Shown here: positions 17,719 to 26,950 of the stretch, in pieces | Position numbering within the stretch: the first letter of the stretch is position 1 | Layout of the letters: each line of letters starts with the position of its first letter | NCBI RefSeq assembly: GCF_900162615.1 | Contig: NZ_FUFN01000010.1 | Location: 998,149-1,062,148 of the forward strand | Length of the DNA: 64,000 bases | Direction of reading: 5' to 3' | Source of the DNA: Virgibacillus proomii | GTDB lineage: Bacteria > Bacillota > Bacilli > Bacillales > Amphibacillaceae | Position numbers and translations under genes: made by a program | Notes under the pieces: generated by a model | Seen by the model: only the letters and a program-made list of their open reading frames with translations | What the model was told of the DNA's origin: nothing | Database searches by the model: none

Positions 17719-17915
17719 TTTTTTGAAAAGTAGCTTCGTCTAGCTTGCGTGCTCAATGCCTAGTAAACTTGGATTTCCTTCCTATGATAAATCAACATCG
17801 TCTCGAATCTAAAGGAAGGCCGACTAAAGGAGGGCTTGATGCTCAGGCGTTGGCATCCCCCTGTTTTTAGTAATATGTTTTCTTTGTTACGTCGCTGACC
17901 GAGCGCTTCTAGGAT
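17719..17915 (+). repeat. GTAGCTTCGTCG-family intergenic repeat, near full-length
   Basis: Runs from TTTTTTGAAAAGTAGCTTCG through TTCCTTCCTATGAT, CAACATCG and GAAGGCCGACTAAAGGAGGG to GGCGTTGGCATCCCCCTG, ending with GACCGAGCGCTTCTAGG. It fills most of the gap between P5C dehydrogenase and proline dehydrogenase. Confidence 0.75.
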
Positions 17916-17965
17916 TTTGTTCTGTCTAAGACAGAATTTCGAGATGGTTGGGAGGGAAGATAAAT

Positions 17966-18889
17966 ATGGAACAATTAATGCGAAATTTCTTTTTGTTTTT
18001 ATCAAACAATAAAGCGTTAACAAAAGCAGCCAAAAAATATGGATTCCGATTTGGAGCATCTCGCTTTGTAGCAGGTGTAAATATTCATGAAGCTGCCAAA
18101 AAAATAAAGGAATTGAATGAAAAGGGCTTTGTTATAACGGTTGATCATTTAGGCGAATTTATCGATAATGAAACGGAAGCTAGACAGTCAGCACAGGAAT
18201 GTATCCGTGCTATTCAGGTCATTGCTCATCAACAATTAAATGCAGAGTTGTCGTTAAAGCTAACATCATTAGGAATGGATATTTCTTACGAGCTTGTTAT
18301 GGAAAACATGCGCAATATAATGCAGACGGCGAAAGAACATCAAGTGATTGTAACGCTGGATATGGAAGATTATGGGCGGTTGGAGCAGACGTTAGATATT
18401 TTTACTACTTTAAAACAGGAATTCGATAATGTCGGTACGGTTTTACAAGCTTATTTATATCGAGTAGAAAAAGATTTAGAGGCATTGAATAAATATAAAC
18501 CGTATTTGCGTTTAGTTAAAGGAGCATACAAAGAATCCGAGGAGGTTGCTTTTCCTAATAAAGCCGATGTCGATAAAAATTACAAAAAAATAATCAAACA
18601 AAACTTATTGTATGGTAATTATACGGCAATAGCAACACATGATGATGAAATAATCGAATATACAAAGGAACTAGAACAAACCTATCATCTATCACGGGAT
18701 CAATTCGAATTTCAAATGCTTTATGGGATTCGGAATGACCTGCAGGACAGATTATTAAAAGAAGGCTACAAAGTTAGAATCTACCTGCCTTATGGTGAAG
18801 ATTGGTTTGGCTATAATATGCGACGTTTAGCAGAGCGTCCTGCCAATGTTATGTTTGTTTTAAGAGGAGTTTTAAAAAAATCAAAATGA
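17966..18889 (+). CDS. Proline dehydrogenase
   Basis: FAD-dependent proline dehydrogenase of 307 residues, the monofunctional Bacillus size. It oxidises proline to pyrroline-5-carboxylate at the membrane. TIM-barrel strands read VITVDHLGEF, LSLKLTSLG, VTLDMEDYG, QAYLYR and LRLVKGAYKE. The C-terminal RIYLPYGEDWFGYNMRRLAE carries the conserved Y/R-R substrate-binding residues. A TTG at 17948 is in frame, but it overlaps the GGGAGGG ribosome site that serves the ATG at 17966. It feeds the P5C dehydrogenase encoded just upstream. Confidence 0.93.
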   Translation: MEQLMRNFFLFLSNNKALTKAAKKYGFRFGASRFVAGVNIHEAAKKIKELNEKGFVITVDHLGEFIDNETEARQSAQECIRAIQVIAHQQLNAELSLKLTSLGMDISYELVMENMRNIMQTAKEHQVIVTLDMEDYGRLEQTLDIFTTLKQEFDNVGTVLQAYLYRVEKDLEALNKYKPYLRLVKGAYKESEEVAFPNKADVDKNYKKIIKQNLLYGNYTAIATHDDEIIEYTKELEQTYHLSRDQFEFQMLYGIRNDLQDRLLKEGYKVRIYLPYGEDWFGYNMRRLAERPANVMFVLRGVLKKSK

Positions 18890-18921
18890 ATGACTTTTGA
18901 ATGCCAGAAAAGGAGCGTTCC

Positions 18922-19896
18922 ATGTTAATTATTTCAAAAACGGAAATTCAAGCTCACTATTCGATAAGTGATGCGATAAAAGATATAAAACTAGGATTAG
19001 ATGCAAAAAAGTCTGGAAAGATAGTAAACCCCCATCGTACGGTGATTAGTCTACCGAAATATCAAGCCTCCAGCTTGTATATGCCAAGTGCAGATCTATC
19101 ATCAGATATTGCATCGATAAAAGTCGTGAGCATTTTCCCCGAAAACCCTAAACAAGGTAAAAAAACGACGCAGGGCGTCCTTTTACTGACAGATGCTGCA
19201 ACCGGTGAGCATATTTGTATGATGGATGCTTCTTATTTAACGCGTTTACGCACAGGGGCATTAAGTGCGATTGCTACAGACAAACTCGCACGTGCTAATG
19301 CCAAAATACTAGGTATAATTGGTACTGGGGCAATGGCTTTTGAACAAGTGATGGGTGTACTTGCTGTACGAGAACTTGAAAAAATAGTTTTATATAATCG
19401 GACATTGGAAAAAGCTGTACGCTTTAAAACAAATCTTTTAGCTTCGGGAGTAGATATACCTGTTAGAGTCGTTAATCGCTCGAAAGAAATAGTGCAAGTA
19501 GCTGATATTATAATATGCAGTACACGATCGCATGAACCTGTATTTGCTGGAAAGGATCTTCAACCAGGAACGCATATAAATGGGATTGGTTCATTTTTAC
19601 CTTCGATGAGAGAGGTTGATCTTGTAACTATTAAACGTGCTACTCAGATTGTTGTTGATGATCTTTCTAGTGCAAAAGAAGAAGCAGGAGAATTAATTTA
19701 CGCTGAAAAGCAAAGCGATTTTAACTTTTGGGATATAGTAGGGGAACTAATGGATTATGAATTATTATCTCGTTCTTCTGATGATGAAATTACCTTTTTT
19801 AAATCGGTGGGGTCCGCATATTTTGATTTAGTCGTCGCTACAGGCATTTATAAAAAGGCAATTTTATTAAGTTGTGGTCAAATAGTTGAAATATAA
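18922..19896 (+). CDS. Ornithine cyclodeaminase / mu-crystallin family protein
   Basis: NAD(P)-binding protein of 324 residues. Members convert ornithine to proline and ammonia, reduce pyrroline-2-carboxylate, or act on related imino acids. The cofactor motif LGIIGTGAMAFEQ is near 128-140. The substrate arginine region TRLRTGALSAIA and DDLSSAKEEAGE are typical of the family. An ATG at 18901 is in frame but has no ribosome site; AAAGGAG precedes 18922. It follows proline dehydrogenase by 32 bases. The likely role is feeding ornithine or a proline derivative into proline catabolism, but the exact reaction cannot be read from sequence. Confidence 0.8.
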   Translation: MLIISKTEIQAHYSISDAIKDIKLGLDAKKSGKIVNPHRTVISLPKYQASSLYMPSADLSSDIASIKVVSIFPENPKQGKKTTQGVLLLTDAATGEHICMMDASYLTRLRTGALSAIATDKLARANAKILGIIGTGAMAFEQVMGVLAVRELEKIVLYNRTLEKAVRFKTNLLASGVDIPVRVVNRSKEIVQVADIIICSTRSHEPVFAGKDLQPGTHINGIGSFLPSMREVDLVTIKRATQIVVDDLSSAKEEAGELIYAEKQSDFNFWDIVGELMDYELLSRSSDDEITFFKSVGSAYFDLVVATGIYKKAILLSCGQIVEI

Positions 19897-19912
19897 TTCA
19901 CAAAAATATGAC

Positions 19913-19941
19913 TTGACAGATTATTTTGTTTTAAGTATTAT
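19913..19941 (+). promoter_or_regulatory. Consensus SigA promoter with no adjacent gene
   Basis: TTGACA at 19913-19918, 17 bases, TATTAT at 19936-19941. It starts transcription about 960 bases before the next coding sequence. Either an untranslated RNA or a very long leader running into the S-box region is implied. Confidence 0.6.
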
Positions 19942-20477
19942 TAGTTGTAATATTCTATAACAGCAAAAAATGAAAATCTATTTTTGCGTTTTAGTAATAA
20001 AAAATATCTGGTACAGAGAAATGCGGCACTCGATTTTAATTGGTGATCCGCATAAAAATTAAAGAAAGAATTAAACGGATACACTTCCTAAATCGAACTT
20101 CTAGCTCCAATGTGACAAATCAAGAAGGATAGGTTTTTTAATTTTGAAACATTTACGTTTCAATTATCCTTTATACGGGCTGTCATTTTAATTGTATATT
20201 TTATTTTGTCATTTTGTCATATAGGAAAAAACAAAAAGTAATCCTAATAAAGAGGTTCGGTGACTTATTCCTAAACTCTGACATTATCGTACAGGATCGA
20301 TATAAAACAATTATTTTAAGTTTTTAACTTATTTTCAACTTCCACATAATTGTCTCTAACTCAGCTGTATATCAGTATATAAACATATTCTGCAGAAAAG
20401 AGGTTCGTTTTTAGATTAAAATTAATTCAAAGTTAAGTTTATTGTTAACAGTATATTATATAGATGGTAATTAGTTT
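19942..20477 (+). other. Non-coding transcript candidate region
   Basis: No open frame of note. Hairpins are visible: ATGCGG/CCGCAT with inner CAC/GTG at about 20021-20053, and TTGAAAC/GTTTCAA at about 20140-20165. Nothing here resembles a known RNA family that I can name. Confidence 0.4.
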
Positions 20478-20486
20478 TGATATAAT
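20478..20486 (+). promoter_or_regulatory. Extended -10 promoter for the S-box transcript
   Basis: TGATATAAT is a perfect extended -10 (TGnTATAAT). It sits about 70 bases before the riboswitch P1 stem. Confidence 0.55.
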
Positions 20487-20556
20487 AATGATAGCTCAAT
20501 AGGATGGAATCATCAAAATGGAGTATTACCCGAAAATGTTATTTATAAATAATTTT

Positions 20557-20664
20557 ATCTTATCTCGAGTCGGGGGAGGAACCTGGTCCTGTGATCCCGC
20601 AGCAACCGTTACTTGTAACAAGGTGCTAATTCCAGCAAGCTTTTTGCTTGAAAGATGAGAAGTG
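20557..20664 (+). ncRNA. SAM-I (S-box) riboswitch aptamer
   Basis: The P1 arms TCTTATCT and AGATGAGA enclose the characteristic S-box core: GGGGGAGGAACCTGG, then TGATCCCGCAGCAACC, then AAGGTGCTAATTCCAGC, then GCTTGAAAGATGAGA. The spacing and order are those of the SAM-I aptamer. It should switch off the downstream monooxygenase when SAM, and thus methionine/cysteine sulfur, is plentiful. Confidence 0.92.
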
Positions 20665-20680
20665 TTGTATGGTTATGTAT

Positions 20681-20711
20681 GCCTCTTCCTCATCGGAAGG
20701 GGCATTTTTAG
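20681..20711 (+). terminator. S-box expression-platform terminator
   Basis: Arms GCCTCTTCC and GGAAGGGGC with a five-base loop, followed by ATTTTTAG. It lies 17 bases after P1, where the SAM-bound form would expose it. Confidence 0.85.
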
Positions 20712-20910
20712 TTAGAAGCCAACTCAATGCCAAAAAATTTTTATGTCTAATTTTTAATCCGACGAAGTGGTTGCTTGAATAGATCCTAGTATTAACGAGA
20801 CGGTTTAACCAAATAGTACTATAAAACCAACTAAAACGATGTGGATAATTTAATTTAAGTTAATGAAGGGTGCTCCCTTGGAAAATATCAATTATGGAGG
20901 AGATTAAAAG

Positions 20911-22275
20911 ATGACAAAGCAAATTCATTTAAATGGGTTTATTCAAAACTCACCATCACCGCATTCTATTGGGCTATGGAAACATGACAAAGATTTAGGA
21001 AGGAAACATAATACTTTATCGTACTGGACAGAAGTAGCGAAAATATTAGAAAAAGGAAAATTTGATGCTCTATTTATTGCCGATGTATTAGGTACGTATA
21101 GCACGTATGAAAATAGCCATCGTGCAGCAACAACGCATGCAGTTCAGCTTCCGGCACATGATCCGCTTGTACCCATTTCCGCTATGGCCGCTGTGACGAA
21201 GCACTTAGGATTTGCTGCGACTATTTCTACTACTTATGCACAGCCTTATTCATTAGCAAGGCAGCTTTCTACATTGGATCACTTAACCAATGGAAGGATT
21301 GCTTGGAATGTCGTGACCTCATATTTGGAAAGTGAAGCAAAAAACCTTGGGCTTAAAGACCGCTTACCAAAAGAGCTTCGGTATCAACGAGCAGATGAAT
21401 TTTTGGAAGTGGTGTATAAGCTCTGGGAGCATAGTTGGGAGGAACATTCCGTTGTTTATGACAAGAACAATGATCAATTTGCTGATCCGAATAAAGTGCA
21501 TCTGATTAATCACAAGGGTAGATATTTCAATGTTCCTGGTCCGCATTTAGTAGAGCCATCTCCGCAACGAACTCCGGTTATTTTTCAAGCTGGTGCCTCA
21601 CCAAAAGGAAGGGATTTTGCTGCTACGCATGCGGAAGCAGTATTTACGAAAAACCATTCCTTAAAAGCTGTAAAAGAATACACCATTGATTTACGAGCGC
21701 GAGCAAAAAAGAAAGGTAGAAATCCAAAAAATATAAAGATTTTTTTAATGATACTTCCAATTGTTGGTCGAACGGAAGAAGAAGCGTACCGAAAGTATCA
21801 GCAATTAACAGAACACGTCAGTTATGAGGGAACTGCAGCTTTATTGTCGGGACATACAGGAATAGATTTCGCCCAATATGACCCTGATCAATATATTGAA
21901 AATATGGAAACAGATGCTGTACAAGGTAATTTAGATATGTACACAAAAGATCCAAATAAGAAATGGACACTAAAAGAGGCGGTAAAAAATCATGGACTTG
22001 GTAATGGTACTGTAAAATTTATTGGGACACCTGAACAAATCGCTGATGAAATGCAAGTTTGGGCAACAGAAGGGGATATAGATGGCTTCAATATTGCGCA
22101 ATTTTACTCCCCTGGAACTTTTTCTGAATTTGTTGATTATGTTGTACCCGTCTTACAAGAACGGGGTATTTTCAGAAGAAACTATGAAGCAGTTACTTTA
22201 AGGGAACATTTATTTGGAAAAGGTCACGTAAATATATCGGATGAACATCCTGCCCGTAACGGTTTAACCGTTTAA
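20911..22275 (+). CDS. Flavin-dependent monooxygenase (NtaA/SnaA/SoxA/DszA type)
   Basis: FMNH2-dependent two-component monooxygenase of the bacterial luciferase-like superfamily, 454 residues. Typical stretches are the N-terminal LNGFIQNSPSPHSIGLW, FDALFIADVLGTY, GRIAWNVVTSYLESEAKNLG and TPVIFQAGASPKGRDFAA. Relatives include YxeK, DszA and nitrilotriacetate monooxygenases, several of which release sulfur from organosulfur compounds. The S-box riboswitch upstream argues strongly that the substrate is a sulfur source. GGAGG precedes the ATG. No flavin reductase is adjacent. A ruined symporter gene follows directly and may have been the uptake partner. Confidence 0.88.
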   Translation: MTKQIHLNGFIQNSPSPHSIGLWKHDKDLGRKHNTLSYWTEVAKILEKGKFDALFIADVLGTYSTYENSHRAATTHAVQLPAHDPLVPISAMAAVTKHLGFAATISTTYAQPYSLARQLSTLDHLTNGRIAWNVVTSYLESEAKNLGLKDRLPKELRYQRADEFLEVVYKLWEHSWEEHSVVYDKNNDQFADPNKVHLINHKGRYFNVPGPHLVEPSPQRTPVIFQAGASPKGRDFAATHAEAVFTKNHSLKAVKEYTIDLRARAKKKGRNPKNIKIFLMILPIVGRTEEEAYRKYQQLTEHVSYEGTAALLSGHTGIDFAQYDPDQYIENMETDAVQGNLDMYTKDPNKKWTLKEAVKNHGLGNGTVKFIGTPEQIADEMQVWATEGDIDGFNIAQFYSPGTFSEFVDYVVPVLQERGIFRRNYEAVTLREHLFGKGHVNISDEHPARNGLTV

Positions 22276-22309
22276 TACGTTCTTCTAATAAGTGAGGAGG
22301 GGAGAATGG

Positions 22310-22985
22310 ATGAGTTCTATTACAACCTATATTTGGATTGGTTTTACTGTTTTTCTTTCCGTTATGTTTATTTCTTGGCTTGGTTAGTGCAAAGAAAACA
22401 AAGCACACCCGTGATTTTGTGATCGGAAGTGGTCTTGGCCCATATAATTCTTGGAATCTTCCTTTTCGGCAACCTATTTAAGTGCTGCTACTTTTTAGGA
22501 TATCCGGGATGGTCGTATGATTGGTGATTTATGGCTTTTTTTATGATCATCCCGCATGTAAGGTGCCGTAAGACTCCCACTTCAAAAATCTTGAGTTGAT
22601 ACAAAAGGTCTAAGTGGGAGAAAACGGCACCTAAATGCCCGATTCGTTTAAGGCCTTTAGGTTATACCCTTATGGTACTAACATTCAGTACGAGATGAAA
22701 GAAAACTCCTACTGAATGAAGTTTCACTTTATCGTATAAGATAAACTACAGCTTTCGTTAAAGATTTGGCGGCAAGCCAGTTTTTTTAAGTAATCATTGG
22801 AGGAGGACCGATTGTTGTTATCATGGTCGTAAGAAAGGTGAGAAAACTCAATCAGTAACAACAGTCGCTTTCTCCTCCAGATTGGCTCGTTGATTTCTAT
22901 AATAGTTATATTTTACGAGTTGGTTCAGGGATTATTTTATTATTTAATGTGTTTTACATTGCAGGACTAGAGAGACTACTTGAAT
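22310..22985 (+). pseudogene. Sodium:solute symporter (SSS family) pseudogene
   Basis: GGAGGGGAG precedes an ATG opening SSITTYIWIGFTVFLSVM, a good first membrane segment. A stop comes at about 22385, then AKKTKHTRDFVIGSGLGPY in another frame and FLGYPGWSYDW in a third. A TTTAT-type repeat then intervenes. Beyond it, KKGEKTQS and DWLVDFYNSYILRVGSG resume the symporter sequence. Multiple frameshifts plus a loss of sequence show it is non-functional. It lies 35 bases after the S-box-controlled monooxygenase gene and was probably co-transcribed with it. Confidence 0.78.
22546..22732 (+). repeat. bcr1-like repeat, copy 4 (inside symporter pseudogene)
   Basis: A long-form copy from CCCGCATGTAAGGTGCCG to CACTTTAT. 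The left TTTAT is displaced a few bases (TTTATGATCATCCCGC). The hairpin arms CATTCAGTACGAG and CTCCTACTGAATG have one mismatch. Symporter sequence lies on both sides. Confidence 0.88.
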
Positions 22986-23080
22986 AAGCATCGCGGTTTT
23001 TTCAAGAACAAAAAGGGCTCCGATGGCAATACATCACGGTTTTTCAAGGATAAGGAAAGCTACTTGAAGATATCACGAAA
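22985..23080 (+). repeat. GGACAAG-family repeat fragment
   Basis: Units resembling GCATCGCGGTTTTTTCAAG, then ACATCACGGTTTTTCAAGGA and AAGGAAAGCTACTTGAAG, the decayed form of the repeat at 8021. Confidence 0.5.
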
Positions 23081-23193
23081 GAAAAATTGTACAGCTTGAG
23101 CACTCCGTGTCTGCTTTTTGTTTCAGGTTTACTTTTTATTGATTTACAATTAGACTTTATGTATACATTTCTTTCAAAAGGAAGGATATTATC

Positions 23194-24231
23194 ATGAAAA
23201 AAAATTATATTGGTTATGCTGGAACCTATACCCGAAAAATAAGTAAAGGAATCTATCGGTTTGCACTCGATCCAAAAGCACGAAAGTTAACAGCAGTTAA
23301 AGCTGTTGCTGAAGTAGGAAGTCCTACGTATTTAACGATAAGTGAGGATAATCGTTATTTGTTCTCTATTGGGCAAGATGGAGAATTAGGTGGGGTACAA
23401 GCCTATAAGATTAATGGGGAAGCTGGTGAATTGGTTAAGTTAGACGAGCAACTAACGGAAGGAAAGCCTCCATGTCACTTATCTTTCCATCAAGATAAAT
23501 TAGTAACCGGTAATTATCATAAGGGAGAAGTCGGTCTATACTCTTTCACAGCTAAGGAAACATTAGAAGTAGATTCCTTTATACAACATACAGGTAGTGG
23601 TCCTCATGAACGGCAAGAAAAATCGCATGTTCATTATGCAGGATTTACGCCAGACCGTAACTATGTCATTATCTGTGATTTAGGAACAGATGAACTGGTT
23701 ACGTATCGTATCGATACCAACAAACTTGTGCGTCATAAAACTCTAAAAGTAAAATCGGGGAGTGGTCCACGTCATATTGAATTTCACCCAAATGGTAAAA
23801 CGGCATATGTGCTCACAGAACTAAGCTCGGAAGTGATTGTTTTCGATTATGATACGGAAAATGGAAGTTTTTCTGAAAAACAAACGATTCTTGCCAAACC
23901 AGCAGATTTTGCTGAAACGAACGATGCCAGTGCTATTCACATTTCTTCGGATGGGAAGTTTTTATACACGGGAAATCGTGGCCATAATAGTATTGCACTG
24001 TTTCAAATTGATCAGAAAACCGATAAGCTTTCCTTTATCGAGTTTACAGCTACTGGCGGGGAATGGCCGCGTGATTTTGTGTTAGATCCTACAGAGTCTT
24101 TCATTATTGCAGCTAATCAGCATAGTGGTAATTTAGTTTTATTTGAACGGAATCAACAGACAGGTAAGCTAACTCAGTTAGACTCTGTGGTAGAGGTTCC
24201 GGAAGTAGTCTGTGTGAAATTTTTAAATTAA
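23194..24231 (+). CDS. 6-phosphogluconolactonase-type beta-propeller lactonase
   Basis: A 345-residue member of the seven-bladed propeller lactonase family (COG2706, YkgB/Pgl type) that hydrolyses 6-phosphogluconolactone in the pentose phosphate pathway. Family markers are GYAGTYTRKISKGIYRF at the N-terminus, SPTYLTISEDNRYL, GPRHIEFHPNGKTAYVLTEL and EWPRDFVLDPTESFIIAANQ, which recur as propeller blades. AAAGGAAGG precedes the ATG. It stands alone. Other lactone substrates are possible because several COG2706 members remain uncharacterised. Confidence 0.82.
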   Translation: MKKNYIGYAGTYTRKISKGIYRFALDPKARKLTAVKAVAEVGSPTYLTISEDNRYLFSIGQDGELGGVQAYKINGEAGELVKLDEQLTEGKPPCHLSFHQDKLVTGNYHKGEVGLYSFTAKETLEVDSFIQHTGSGPHERQEKSHVHYAGFTPDRNYVIICDLGTDELVTYRIDTNKLVRHKTLKVKSGSGPRHIEFHPNGKTAYVLTELSSEVIVFDYDTENGSFSEKQTILAKPADFAETNDASAIHISSDGKFLYTGNRGHNSIALFQIDQKTDKLSFIEFTATGGEWPRDFVLDPTESFIIAANQHSGNLVLFERNQQTGKLTQLDSVVEVPEVVCVKFLN

Positions 24232-24271
24232 TATTTTGCATAAGTAATTAGAATAACCAGCTAATTCGTCT

Positions 24272-24459
24272 TTTATCCCGCATGTAAGGTGCCGTAAGAC
24301 TCCCGCTTCAAGATCCTTGAGTTGATACAAAAGGTCTAAGTGGGAGAAAACGGCACCTAAATGCCCGATTCGTTCAAGGGCCTTTAGGTCATACCCTTGT
24401 GGTACTAACATTCAGTAGGAGATGGAAGAAAACTCCTACTGAATGAAGGTTCATTTTAT
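24272..24459 (+). repeat. bcr1-like TTTAT-flanked repeat, copy 5 (long form)
   Basis: 188 bp, TTTATCCCGC to CATTTTAT, nearly identical to copy 3 throughout, including the AAGGGCCTTTAGGTCATACC block. It lies 40 bases past the lactonase stop. Confidence 0.92.
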
Positions 24460-24500
24460 AATGGAATTAGACATTGCAAGTACAACGAAATATACTCTCT

Positions 24501-24546
24501 GAAAAGCAAGCTAATATCTCTCGTAGATAAAGGTTTGCTTTTTTGC
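24501..24546 (+). terminator. Terminator downstream of the lactonase gene
   Basis: Stem AAAGCAAGC against GTTTGCTTT (one G-T pair) with TTTTTT running on from the 3' arm. It lies beyond the repeat, so lactonase transcripts should contain the repeat RNA. Confidence 0.6.
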
Positions 24547-24852
24547 ATGTTAAAAATGTTAGATCTATAGATTAAGTTGATACATGTATATGTAAAAGGT
24601 TTGGAATAAAAAAGTTTTCTAGATAAAAGCAAAAAATCGTTCTATTACATCATGTTTAAAACGCTAGCTTGGAGAGCTTTATTTTATCTGTGCACATCAG
24701 TGTATAGGAAGGATTTTCCCGGCTTTTCACAAATTCAAGTGAAACAGCAAAGCTGAATCCAATAATTTGAAGAATTGGTTAAAAGATACCTGACATATGC
24801 CGATATAAAGAAAGCTGAAGTTAATAATTCTTCTAGGAGGGATACTAAAGAT

Positions 24853-26499
24853 ATGGCAACAGTTGCAGCACATATTGTAGAAATGATTAGGGAACAAGGC
24901 TGTCAGTTCGCATTTGGAGTTCCGGGAAAGCCTATTGTACCACTTATCTTGGAAATGGAAAAGCAGGGAATTGACTTTGTTTTAGCGCGCCATGAATGCG
25001 GTGCTGGTTATATGGCGACAGGTTATGCCATGCAAAATGATAGTCTGAGTATCGCTATTGGTACATCTGGCCCAGGCGGAACTAATCTTATTACGGCAGC
25101 GGCACAAGCAAAGGCTTATCACGCACCGGTTTTGTTTATCACTGGTCATCCACCATTGACGGATGTAGGTAAACCAGTTGGACAAGATTCGAGTATGTTC
25201 GGTACTGATTTAACAGAAATGTTTCGTCCGGTTACTTTGTTTAGTGCAAAGGTAGAAGATGCTAGCTTGTTAAAAAATTATGTACAGCATGCTTTAGAAA
25301 AAGCGCTGACTGGGGCAAAAGGACCTGTTCATTTGTCTATTCCACTCAATGTGCTTATTGATAAGACAGAGTCATTCACCTTACCTTCTAAATGGAGTAA
25401 CGATATTCCTGTATCAGGAAATTTAGAACAAGCTTCACAAATTTTGTATGCTGCACAACGACCAGTTTTATTGTTAGGGAAAGGAGTTCACATAGCCAAG
25501 GCGTATCGACAGGTACTAGAGTTTGTTGAGAAATGGAACATCCCAGTCATGACGACGCCAGGAGGTAAAGGCACATTTCCTACGAAACATAGACTGTCAC
25601 TAGGTGCATATGGACTAGGCGGTACAGCAGCGGCTTCTGCTTATATGGAAGAAGGAGTCGATGTTATGGTTGTTATCGGCTCTAAGTTAAGTGATATGTC
25701 GATAGCAGGTTTGCAACCAGACCATTATCCAAAAACAATCATTCATTTTGATCCATTTGCAGATTTTGTTGGAAAATCAATTCCAGTGGAAACTTTATTT
25801 GTTCAAGGTGATGCGAAGGTAAATCTTCATCAGTTGAATTTAAATTATTTTTCCAAGCGAGAAGCACCAGATCTTCAAACATATTGGCAAAAAGAAATGC
25901 TAGAAAGAGAGAACGAGCAAATTAAACATGCTAATTATCAAAAAATATCTACAGCAGCGGTTATGAAATGCTTAAGAGGGCTCTTACCAGAGGAAACCAT
26001 CGTATTTGGAGATGACGGGAGCCATACTTTTCATGCAATTAAGCATTTTGATATTGTGAATCCTGGTACATTCTTTTTTGACGATGTATTTGGTGCAATG
26101 GGACATGGTCTTAATTTTGCAATTGGGGCGAAAATAGCTAAACCAGAAACGCCGATTGTAAGCTTTACAGGTGATGGCTGTATGATGATGCATGGAACAG
26201 AAATATCTACCGCCGTGAATCAACAAGCTCATATGATTTTCTTTGTTTTTAATAATGGAATGCTTGATATGGTAGATAAAGGAATGCTCTATAACTTAGG
26301 TAGGTCAGTAGGGACAAGATATACGACCGAAATGAATGCAGCAAAATTTGCTGAATCATTAGGTGCAACTGGTTATCGTTGTATGACAATGGAAGAAGTT
26401 ATTGCTGCAACAAAAACGGCATTAAAGCATCCACAAACTGCGGTAATTGAAATCATAGTAGAAAAAGAGGAAGTACCGCCTACATTAAAACGAGGGTAA
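24853..26499 (+). CDS. Thiamine-diphosphate enzyme of the acetolactate synthase family
   Basis: 548 residues with the three-domain plan of ThDP decarboxylases/carboligases. The Pyr domain has catalytic Glu48 in RHECGAGYMATGYA and GTSGPGGTNL. The central domain has ILYAAQRPVLLLGKGV. The PP domain has the ThDP motif GDGCMMMHG from 440 to a downstream NNGMLD. An AGGAGGG site precedes the ATG at 24853; the frame is open further up but has no ribosome site. It lacks the amino-acid biosynthesis context of ilvB. It heads a set with a CMD-like protein, a small unknown protein and a chemoreceptor. The substrate is unknown; a 2-oxo acid is likely from the family. Confidence 0.82.
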   Translation: MATVAAHIVEMIREQGCQFAFGVPGKPIVPLILEMEKQGIDFVLARHECGAGYMATGYAMQNDSLSIAIGTSGPGGTNLITAAAQAKAYHAPVLFITGHPPLTDVGKPVGQDSSMFGTDLTEMFRPVTLFSAKVEDASLLKNYVQHALEKALTGAKGPVHLSIPLNVLIDKTESFTLPSKWSNDIPVSGNLEQASQILYAAQRPVLLLGKGVHIAKAYRQVLEFVEKWNIPVMTTPGGKGTFPTKHRLSLGAYGLGGTAAASAYMEEGVDVMVVIGSKLSDMSIAGLQPDHYPKTIIHFDPFADFVGKSIPVETLFVQGDAKVNLHQLNLNYFSKREAPDLQTYWQKEMLERENEQIKHANYQKISTAAVMKCLRGLLPEETIVFGDDGSHTFHAIKHFDIVNPGTFFFDDVFGAMGHGLNFAIGAKIAKPETPIVSFTGDGCMMMHGTEISTAVNQQAHMIFFVFNNGMLDMVDKGMLYNLGRSVGTRYTTEMNAAKFAESLGATGYRCMTMEEVIAATKTALKHPQTAVIEIIVEKEEVPPTLKRG

Positions 26500-26569
26500 T
26501 AAACTCTCTGAAGATCTGATTTTCAATTAGTAATCAAGCATTACTTAAACTAAGACGGGAGAGAAGAAA

Positions 26570-26950
26570 TTGGATAAGCAGGAACGAGGATGGAAGCAAA
26601 TTGAAGAATTGGCTGGATCAAAAGGAATAGCAGCGATGAAAGAGGTAGAAAGGTTTTCACCACGTTTAGCTAAACTTGCTTTGGAATTCGGTTATAGTGA
26701 CGTTTATCAAGATGATCATCTTGATTTAAAACAGCGTTCTCTTATAACGTTGGCGTCTTTAATTACACAAGGCGATGCAGGGAGAGGCTTACAGTATCAT
26801 TTTCATGCGGCTTTACGAGTTGGAGTTAGTAAGGCTGAAATTCTTGAATTAATCAATCATTGTAGTGCTTATGCAGGATTTCCTAAAGCGATTCATGCTT
26901 TGCATATTTTTAAAACAGTAGTAGAAGAAAAGGAGAATACGAATGGCTAA
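26570..26950 (+). CDS. Carboxymuconolactone decarboxylase (AhpD-like) family protein
   Basis: A 126-residue all-helical CMD-family protein with FSPRLAKLALEFGYSDVYQD, LKQRSLITLASLITQGD and the C-terminal GVSKAEILELINHCSAYAGF. The CxxC pair of AhpD peroxidase-type members is absent. The visible pattern has histidine before a single cysteine (NHCSAYAGFPKAIHAL), as in gamma-carboxymuconolactone decarboxylase itself. It starts at TTG after GGGAGAG. The next gene overlaps its end by eight bases, so it is translationally coupled. It may process a product of the ThDP enzyme (inference). Confidence 0.8.
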   Translation: MDKQERGWKQIEELAGSKGIAAMKEVERFSPRLAKLALEFGYSDVYQDDHLDLKQRSLITLASLITQGDAGRGLQYHFHAALRVGVSKAEILELINHCSAYAGFPKAIHALHIFKTVVEEKENTNG

